64,000 nt of DNA, taken from NCBI GenBank assembly GCA_012064415.1, contig SSNU01000042.1:62001-126000 (forward strand), written 5' to 3'. The position numbers and the translations under genes were made by a program. How positions within the stretch are numbered: position 1 is the first letter of the stretch; each line of letters begins with the position of its first letter. The notes beneath the pieces were generated by a model, which saw nothing but the letters and a program-made list of their open reading frames with translations, made no database searches and was not told the origin of the DNA. Below are positions 56,088-64,000 of the stretch, in pieces. The DNA is from Gyrodactylus bullatarudis (taxonomy: Eukaryota > Platyhelminthes > Monogenea > Gyrodactylidea > Gyrodactylidae).

Positions 56088-56960
56088 TAGAGATGTAACA
56101 AATTTTTCAACCCACTCATATGATAATTCTATGAACTCTTAACATTATTTTTTATACGATCAAGTATCAAAATGCTTGTCTGTGACAATATTCTAGTTTG
56201 GGAATATATAAGAAAAAGATATATTTAAAAACCATATGCGCATTTCTTGAAGCATCATCAGTGCTATTGCTTCAAAAATGATAAAAGTTAAAAGATTCCT
56301 TCAAGGTAATATTTTACAAATAATGAAAGAAATAGTAAAAGATGAATAAAATTAGAATGTAATATGTAAGCTGAAAAACACCAAAACTCTCCAATTAATA
56401 GCAACAGTGGAGAGAAAAGTGAAAAAGCTCACATAGGCCATAGTCATGTTGAAGGTTGTATGAGTAAATTTTTGGAGATAGAAGGGAAGGATGAACATTT
56501 TGAAGCAATACCACTGATGATGCTTTAAGAAATGTGCATATGGTTTTAAATATATCTTTTTCTTATATATTCCCAAATTATGAAGTTAAGTGGATACTCG
56601 GACGTTTTTGAAAAACAACGTGAATTATTCATTCATAATATATTAACAAATCAGACTTTTTTAAAAATGCCGCTAGATTTTCAGTGAAATTTCCAATATC
56701 TTTTTTGCTGATAAGGCTTCAAGGGTTTTCTCAATGGAAATAGTATTAGAATCATGTTAAGATCATTTCTGTTAAATTTTGTTATACCACTATGCCTACA
56801 AGAGAATTTAGAGAAAATGGGCAATGCACCACTATGCACGAATCTTTATTTATTTTAGATCTCACACATCATTATTATCGAAGTTATATGTGGAACATTT
56901 TATCCTTTAGAAAGAACAATTATTCCAAAGTAGTGAGCACCTTCTTCATGGTGAGATTTG
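56088..56960. mobile_element. Second copy of the hAT-type MITE, interrupted
   Basis: Starts TAGAGATGTAACAAATTTTT like the element at 21660. After an inserted MITE (56198-56577) and other sequence it resumes with AATAGTATTAGAATCATGTT, ACCACTATGC and TTATTTTAGATCTCACACAT, all present in the first copy. The right terminal repeat is missing. Confidence 0.65.
56198..56577. mobile_element. Nested MITE with ~80-bp inverted repeats
   Basis: Left end TTTGGGAATATATAAGAAAA, continuing through ACCATATG and GCATCATCAGTG; the right end is its reverse complement finishing TATATTCCCAAA. The arms match closely over about 80 bp. It lies inside the hAT-type MITE copy that begins at 56088, so it arrived later. 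Confidence 0.75.
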
Positions 56961-57097
56961 CTTTAAAAAGATCACATAAATTCGCTATTATTGAGATAGT
57001 AAAGTTGCAGAACTGATTTAAACCTGAGTAAAATCGTTTTTTAGCTTATATTGGCTTATATTAACTCTTGCACCAGGTCGTTAGATTTTTAGGCTTA

Positions 57098-57250
57098 TCT
57101 ATAGAACATTTGCCCCCTCTTGTTTTGCAGTAATTTTTCTGAAAGACAGACAGACTAAGGGCTTTCTAACATCGATGAAATGAAAACGAATCCCTTGCGG
57201 TTCAAAGTAAACTTAGAGAGAAATAAGAGGGGGCAACTGTTCTCTAATTT
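57098..57250. mobile_element. Short MITE with TTGCCCCCTCTT ends
   Basis: AGAACATTTGCCCCCTCTT near 57098 is matched by AAGAGGGGGCAACTGTTCT near 57245 (17 of 19). A partial copy is at 50041-50156. Superfamily uncertain, hAT-like by the look of the ends. Confidence 0.55.
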
Positions 57251-57499
57251 AACTGATTTTTATACGATTTTCCTTATTTATTTACTAAATTGGCCATTTA
57301 TTGTATCATACTGAGGTTTTTGTTTTATTAACCTATTAAAATCTCGAATGGTTTTCTGTCAAAAAAAGTGTTTCTTCCCTTAATAAAAGATGACAAAATA
57401 AATCAATTAATACTGTTATATACATATCTCAATGTCCAAACTTGAATCTGACGTATTTCGATTATTAATCTCAAGTCAAAAGACTGTCACAAATATATT

Positions 57500-57952
57500 T
57501 ATGCTATGTCCCACATTTATTCTCTAATAATAATAAAGGCTTTCTTCCTCTCTACTCCCTATTCAGAATTATATATACAATTTCTGTACATTGATGTAAT
57601 AATATGATATCAACAGATCAAGATTTTTCCCAAGCAAACATCAAATCAAATGTATACAATACACTCTGAATTTTAATCAACTAATTGTTTTTAGCTTAAA
57701 TGTATGCATGACATGATACACTAAAGTATCGATAATAATTGAAAATGTTTATCAGATGAAACAAGTTAATTTCTATAACTATAACTGATCTCAACTGTCC
57801 TTTAAAGTTAGATTGTCAATGATGCGATAAAAATTCACTTTTTTACATTTCGTATCAGTAAGGTTTGGAAATCTAAATTATCCCTCAGACACAATTACAA
57901 TTCATATGCTATGTCCCACATTTATTCTCTAATAACAATAAAGGCTTTCTAC
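57500..57952 (+). repeat. Pair of direct repeats before the Penelope-like fragment
   Basis: A 48-bp sequence starting TATGCTATGTCCCACATTTA and containing AATAAAGGCTTTCT occurs at 57500-57547 and again at 57905-57952 with one difference. The second copy ends about 40 bp before the GIY-YIG ORF. Confidence 0.7.
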
Positions 57953-57992
57953 CTTTTCCAACATTATAACAATTCTATTTAAAACTCAGAGA

Positions 57993-58269
57993 TTGTTTAA
58001 CCTAATTCATAAAGATTTACTGAAATCTGAAGAGAAAACTCTATTGATTTATAAATTCCAATGTGTCTGTGGAGCTAGATATATAGGTCGTACAATTAGG
58101 AAGTTGTCAACTAGAGGGAACGATCATCAGAAAGACACGGCGGTGACCAGGCATCCAAGACAGGAAGGGCATAAAGCTTTTCAATTTTATAAAAAAATTC
58201 AGGAGATGACAGTACATACGTTTGGGTGAAGGATAAATTCTTCATAAATCGATATAAACCTAACTTTTG
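57993..58269 (+). pseudogene. Penelope-like element GIY-YIG endonuclease fragment
   Basis: The ORF at 57993-58229 carries LIYKFQCVCGARYIGRTIRK followed by LSTRGNDH, the Cys-containing start and the GxYIGxT block of the GIY-YIG domain found at the C-terminus of Penelope-like retroelements. After a frameshift near 58215 the neighbouring frame gives WVKDKFFINRYKPNF and a stop at 58267-58269, matching the expected end of the domain (xYIxxYKPxxN). The reverse transcriptase that should precede it is absent. Other GIY-YIG-bearing elements are possible, but Penelope fits best. Confidence 0.7.
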
Positions 58270-60084
58270 AAAATGAATGTGGATATTCGGCCATAGAAAT
58301 ATTCGTCTTGAGTAATTTTGAGTAACCATTATAGTGATAAGTTGAGCTTTTTCAGATTTTTCAATCTTCAGCCTTAGGTTATTAGTTTGAATTCTAATCA
58401 GAAAATTATCAACTAGATCAAACAAGAAAACCACGATCTAATTTTTAAATCACGTTAAAACAAAATTGTGTGTTTAGAAAATTTACTCATACAACCTTTA
58501 ACATGACTATGTCCTATGTTATTCTCTTATAATTTTCAACTTTTACTAAAATTCTTTCAACGACATCCCCAATGTTCAGGATGAAACTAAAGAAGGGAAG
58601 GAAATTGAACATTTAGGGAATACAAATTTGAGTGTATTTTAAATCCAAAAGCAAGCTACCAGGATCCTTTAAAACATTTTCTTAATCTATCACGCGCTTT
58701 TTTAATCCTCATTATTGATTTTATATATTTTGTAAATATTTTCTCGAGTATTCATATTGAGAGAAATCAATCAACTGAAAAAAATAACTCGCTCGAGTTT
58801 TCTAGTTTAACAACAAGACTTCTTTTCCCACCTCAACATTTTTAAGCTATCGTAAAATTCAAAAAACAAGAATTCTTTCAGGAGTAATATCTACTCAGAA
58901 ATTCCCAATCAAGCTGAGTACTTGGTAAAGAAATCAGACATATTTTGTATTGAACTATTATCCGTTTACATTTGACTTTTTCCTCAAAATTTTCTACAGA
59001 TTTTCTGGAAACCGATTCAAATGGCACACTTTTGCCGATTTGTGAAAAGTAACTCAAAGCTAAAGATATTTTTTTAATTCCATAGTTCTTCTATTTAATT
59101 CTTAGACCCATTCCCCGGCTTGTTGGATAACAAAATAAAATTTGATAAGTATCTTTCACGAATAAAATTTCCCGATTCCATCTTGATTTAAAAAACCATT
59201 TATAATCGTAGATATCTGAAGCAAAACAATTTTGATTTCAATTTGGTCGTTCAATTTTGTTCAAGTAAATACAAATCTTTCTTTCTTTAAGAAATATCCA
59301 AATTAAATGTATATTTAAGTGGATATTTCGGACGTTCTTCATTTAGAAAGTTTACGTGAATTATTCAATCGTAATAATTTGATTACATCATCTGATGAAA
59401 ATAAACTTAATAGGATAAATATCCAAAGCATTGACGACAGAGAAAAAAAGCTGTATACTAGAAAAATACTAATAATAATTTGGAGAATCGATTAATGGCA
59501 GAATAACCCGACAGGAAGGCCGATACTGCATACTATAGAATGGAGTATCCAATAATGAAATAACTATGGTAGTCGATATCCGGTCTTTTCATGAATATAG
59601 TATATCATTTGAAGGTGCATCAACAACTCATCTCTGACAGATTAATTATTTCTTGGAAAATTATGGTTAGTAAAAAATTTTTTCGAAAATTTCCAGATGC
59701 TTCAGTATTTAAGGTGGGGAATTTCTCTTAGATAAAACTTTTTCTTTTTTTGTGATGTCAATACAACAAATTAAAAATAAATTGTATTTTTCACAAGAAT
59801 AAATCCCACTACTTTTAAGTAGTGTGTACATTTTCTACAGCAATCCATTGTCTTTTCAAATAAATAACTTTTAACAACAAAAATTTATTCTAAGATTGAT
59901 TATTTAATAAATAATATTTATAGCTTAAATAAATTCGAAAATAATTGGACTTTCAATAGATTCAATCTATTTACAACACGCATAGGACTTTCTCAGAACC
60001 TACTGGTGTTTTACATCATTAGAACCGCCTTTAAAAGTTCTATTGAATAAGTGCTAGGAAAAATAGTCATGCTGGTTAGTAGAA
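58270..60084. other. Intergenic, repeats only
   Basis: A short sequence at 59320-59380 (TTAAGTGGATATTTCGGACG and GTGAATTATTCA) repeats 56583-56640. About 59940-60060 is the inverted copy of the repeat at 55350. No gene supported. Confidence 0.4.
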
Positions 60085-60240
60085 CGATCTGTGGTTAAGG
60101 TGAATAAAAGCTTTTATCTTCATCGTTTCTCATCAGACCTTACACCGACATGTAAATTTTACGCATCGTTATTAATGATGTTCAGTTATATTGCTCAATT
60201 CTGACCAATCGCTTTCATTCACTTTTGATTTGCAAATGGG
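60085..60240 (-). repeat. LTR-like dispersed repeat, copy 3
   Basis: On the minus strand: GATTGGTCAGAATTGAGC, then GTGTAAGGTCTGATGAGAAA and AAAAGCTTTTATTCACC, followed outward by an AGCATGAC tract near 60065-60075. It matches the order of the copy at 33330. Confidence 0.45.
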
Positions 60241-61662
60241 ACCAAAGGTGTTTATGCTTTTGTAGATCTTGTCCCTTGGCCCTTTTTTAAACCACTGTGT
60301 AAATTTTCATGCTAATTCCGAATCTGTGCTCAGAGTTTTCATATCTTACAAGGTTTGAATATAATTAGGGAAAATGAAAAAAATTGAAAACCTGCATAAG
60401 ATGAATTTTACAAGGAGAAATAGTGAAATATATTTCCGGAGAAAATCTGATGCTAAATCTAAGGTTCTTTCAAGATATCTATCGTTTAAGTTTATGTTAT
60501 TCCTAGCCTCAAATATATCAAGCCTTATTCAGAGGTGATTTTTCCACTGAATTTCATTTATTTGAATTCTGACTGTTCAAAATATCTTTCATTTTTAAAG
60601 CTTTTTTAAAACTTTTGAAACATGAAAGAAGATAAAATCATACTGGATAAGAAGAGTTGGTCCTTAACCCAATCTACTTCTATAGATTTTATAAACACAT
60701 TTTTCCTCTGTAACATATATATAAAAAAGAGATAAATAAACAATAGGTTGTATAATTAGAATAATCTCTGTCCTAGTATCTAATTGAAAGAATGCACTTT
60801 TCAGATTTGTATTCCAAGAACAAAAAAAAACACAAAAGAATAGTCCGATAAAGAAGATACAAGCTTTGTGTCAATTCTGTAATCTTGAATGAGCCTGATT
60901 GTGAATTTGAAATTATTTTTAGGTACCAAAAGAATTTTCTAGGTCTAGGAAAGACACATGAAAGAATAAAAAATGTTTTTCATCGATATATGAACGAAAA
61001 TCATAATAAAGGAATACGAGAATTATTTATTTATTCAAGAATTTTTGGAGGCCCGATTTCATCGTTTGTGGAAAAATACTGCCAGTGAAAATGATCAGGT
61101 TAATTTGAATTTTTGGTGGGAAAATTGAGATTGTAAAAATCATAAATTTCCATCTTTATACCAACTTTGCTTTAGATAGGTAGAAACGCAATCGAATTTA
61201 AACGAATGAGATAAAAGATTCCATTAGAATTGAAAGAAACTCTTCCCACTTTCTTTCAGAAGATAAAGTTGATTTTTCTCTTTTCAACTCTTGAGAAATT
61301 AAATCAAGAGTGATGCTTTGATCAGGATATCTCCATTTGATCTGAGAGAGAAGAAAGCTGAAATAAAATTTCACGAATTTCACTTCAAACGAAGAATACG
61401 AAATTTGTTTCTCTAACTTCATCAACTTACACATTACTTCCCTTTAAGAATAAAGTATGTAAAGCAGGAAAGTTTAGAAACTTTTGTCAAGTCAACTAAC
61501 TAACGAAGGGCAAAACTATGAGAGACCCAGAGCCTTGGACTAGTGCTCGCTCAATGACATCAAATGGGAAGCGAAACCCTGAATTCACGTAAAGCCCATT
61601 GATAAACGCAAAATTTTACGCTCTTTCTAATGGGAATATAATTAATTTTAGATCTTTGTAAA
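60241..61662. other. Intergenic, no gene seen
   Basis: AT-rich. Short open frames (for example at 60885) lack start context, homology and splice sites. About 61090-61170 resembles a right-end scrap of the hairpin family. Confidence 0.4.
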
Positions 61663-62128
61663 TATAAACCTAATTGACATGAAGATGAGAATTTACTTTT
61701 TTAACAAAAACACTCAATATTTTTCTCCGGATTCACAGAAAAAAATAATTCTTTGAATTCTAAAACGGAATGAGCTGGTGAGATGTGGATATTCGAAAAA
61801 ATTCCGGAAAAAATTCAATCTGACCAAAATTAGGCCGTTTTTCAAATCTCGAAAATGTACCAAATTCAAAGCAGTTTGGGGATGATAGTTAGGATTAAAA
61901 TTGAACGAAGAATTCAAATTTGGCCATAGAAATAGCGAAGATCTTACTGTTTCCGAGAAAAGTTTAACTTTCAGATTTTGGATAATTTGCCTTCGTGATA
62001 ATCGAAAAATTCAAATGGTTCGATTTCCCACGGTAATGAAAAATATTTTTTTCCTGTGAATCCGGAGAAAAATATTGAGCTTTTTGTAAAAAAAGTAAAT
62101 TCCCATTTTCATGTCAATTAGGTTTATA
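61663..62128. mobile_element. Hairpin MITE family, copy K
   Basis: Left end TATAAACCTAATTGACATGA; right end TCATGTCAATTAGGTTTATA, a perfect 20-bp inverted repeat. The inner segments also pair, for example TCAATATTTTTCTCCGGATT with AATCCGGAGAAAAATATTGA. The best example for defining the family termini. A TA or TATA target is likely. Confidence 0.8.
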
Positions 62129-62131
62129 TCT

Positions 62132-62285
62132 GCAGTGGGTGTTTGGTCTGAGGAGGACCGACGTAAAAATAAAGCATCTTTTTGAGGTTGCTGACTGAAT
62201 GTCAATCTAGGATTAAGAACAAACGAAAATAGAGCTTTATTCACCAATGAATGCATGACTTTCAGTCAGCAATCTCAGAATACTT
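62132..62285 (+). repeat. LTR-like dispersed repeat, copy 4 (rearranged)
   Basis: GTGTTTGGTCTGAGGAGGAC and AAAATAAAGC match the copy at 33430-33470. The following 100 bp contain an inverted piece (GATTAAGAACAAACGAA) and then GCTTTATTCACCAATGAATG and GCATGACTTTCAGTCAGCAA. So the copy is internally rearranged. Confidence 0.45.
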
Positions 62286-64000
62286 TCGAGGTCAGTCAAG
62301 ACATCTTTCGTTTGTTTCTTAACTATATGCATGTCAGCAACACAAAAGTTGATGTTAGTGTTTTCCATGCATTGGTTTAATGGCTAAGAACTTTTCTCAG
62401 ATCTCTGGATGCTGTTGTTGTGCATTAGAGTTGCAACAATAGAATCATTTTATTATGCATTAAATTCAGGGTTACTAAAAGGTTTTCTTTTCCTATTCAT
62501 GGGTTGATGTATTTCAAATTACATCATTTCGTGGACATAAAATTATGATTTATGAACCCTAAAAATCCATCTATTCCATGATTAATATACAGTGGAAAGA
62601 GGTAAGTGGTGATAAATAAATTTATACCAGCTCTATCACGCAATTCTGATTGGCCAAATCAGACCTCATATGCAACCTCCCCCTCCTCACTCGAAGAGGA
62701 AAGTTTGTACCTGGAAATTTGCATAAACTTGAGATAATCCATTTTCTATCAGATAGTAATTCAGTGGAATCTCAAGATATATCCTTTGAGCAGCAAAATA
62801 GTTCCTTTTTTCTCCATACAATATCAATTTGCAGATTCTTAAGGGGGACTATGTAGATAATATTATGGGATTTCTACACTTTATTATCATCATTTTATTA
62901 GTACAGAAATGAAATAGAAAGGAAAGATGATGAAACTCTTCTATAGAATGGTCACTAAGGAATCGTTTAATTGAACAAAAATAGAAATTATTATCTAAAT
63001 TGAATAGAGAGAGTTTATAGAGAGGATTGTTTAGGGATATCACAGATCAGAGTAGAAAGATATCGTGCCCAAGAATGAGGAGGAAATTTGTGTTTTTTTT
63101 ACAAATTGCCTCAATTATTTCACCAACAAATCAAATTTGATCAAGATTTTGAACCTGAAAAATGCTACTAATTTCAAAGTGAGAAAGGGATCAAAAGTTG
63201 ATTTTTGGGATCTCGACTTTAGACTAAAAGAATCACCACATCATCGTGTGAAAATCATATTTTTAGAAATTGGAAAATTCATTGTGGCAGATGTAGACGT
63301 TTCGTCCCTTTTTAGGAAAATACATTTATTGCCTACAGAAACAATGGACTGTTATTAGGGCTGTAAAAAAACATTAAAACGTATGACAATTTTCCATCAT
63401 AGTAGTATTCAGTTTAGATATTGATCAAAAATACATAAATTTATTCTTTTTTTTAACATAAGAATTTAGACATGAAAATCAACTGCCGTAAGATCATAAA
63501 TGACACCCGACGATAGATGGTCTACCTCCGGTTTGGGTACAAATTCCTGAATTTCTCTGGGAATGAGTTAAACCTCTTAAACCATGTATAACTAGTGTAT
63601 GAAATGTTTTGATTTCTGAGCAGATATAAAAACTTATTATTACAAGCTTTTTATTTGAAATAAAATAAACGATATTTTAGATGGTGTAACGAAACAGAAA
63701 CGAATATTTGACGGAGCCATATCAAGACTCCATCAGCAATGAATGATATAAATCTGTGAAAGCAGTAAAATTTCAGAATACAAACAACTTCTTGATGTCT
63801 TTAAAAGCTGGGAATCCTAACCATCCGGAGATTTTTAGAAGTATTAATTTCTCATCTTTATAAATCAAATCTAGAATTACACTGTAGGACACTATCTTGA
63901 TCCAATCAAAATTTTGTGCTGATTTCAGATCTGTAATTATACAGCTATTCTCGATGAATTTGGGAATTCATGATTTTTAAAAAAATCTCATTTTTTCATC
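62286..64000. other. Intergenic to window end, no gene seen
   Basis: About 63130-63260 and the last 35 bases are scraps of the hairpin family. A less AT-rich patch at 63490-63560 (GACACCCGACGATAGATGGT) could belong to another repeat that I cannot name. No coding exon supported. Confidence 0.4.

Noticed and set aside
56352..56576. 74-codon ORF
   Set aside because: It lies wholly within the inverted-repeat arms and loop of the nested MITE.
60128..60150. Minus-strand CTGATGAGAAAC resembling a hammerhead ribozyme core
   Set aside because: No stem II lies between CTGATGA and GAAA, and no flanking helices pair around a cleavage site. The corresponding bases differ in the related copies at 2560, 33330 and 62132.
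60885..61088. 67-codon ORF
   Set aside because: No recognisable domain and no promoter or splice signals; a length expected by chance.
1..64000. CRISPR arrays, rRNA genes, operons
   Set aside because: None seen. The window is eukaryotic; the regularly recurring motifs are dispersed transposon-like repeats, not spacer-separated arrays.

Overview
This is an AT-rich animal nuclear sequence. The genes are split by GT-AG introns, coding exons are sparse, and most of the window is introns and intergenic DNA packed with transposon relics and hairpin repeats. The gene set (a Quaking/How STAR protein, proteasome subunit Rpn8, a RAM-like cap-methyltransferase activator, mitochondrial USP30, a RalGAP-alpha-like protein and a peptide GPCR) is metazoan. 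The How-like C-terminus, the GPCR type and the piggyBac, Merlin, hAT and Penelope relics suggest an arthropod. A copepod such as a sea louse is my best guess, but that is an inference.

Layout. 1-13193 (+): the 3' end of a RalGAP-alpha-like gene whose introns hold hairpin MITEs, a hAT relic and a Merlin transposase relic. 14597-23450 (-): a complete eight-exon how/quaking gene with a duplicated, apparently alternative exon 5. 23595-24554 (+): intronless Rpn8/PSMD7, divergent from how across 144 bp. 24588-24764 (-): a 58-residue RAM-like mini-protein gene, tail-to-tail with Rpn8 and head-to-head with USP30. 24958-30331 (+): USP30 in four exons. 30714-49844 (-): four exons of a rhodopsin-class peptide GPCR spread over 19 kb, with a decayed piggyBac element in its 10.2-kb intron. 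49845-64000: no host gene recognised, only relics of a non-LTR retrotransposon, a Penelope-like GIY-YIG domain, a Tc1/mariner-like MITE, hAT-like MITEs, LTR-like copies and hairpin repeats.

Functional themes. The compact 23.2-30.3 kb block carries two divergent promoters and two convergent 3' ends and encodes housekeeping functions (proteasome lid, mRNA cap methylation, mitochondrial deubiquitination). The flanking genes (RalGAP, How, GPCR) have large repeat-filled introns. The most notable observations are the alternative QUA2 exon of how, the modular ends of the piggyBac element, a large family of self-complementary MITEs including one nearly perfect hairpin of about 750 bp, and several elements whose terminal repeats and target-site duplications can be read directly.
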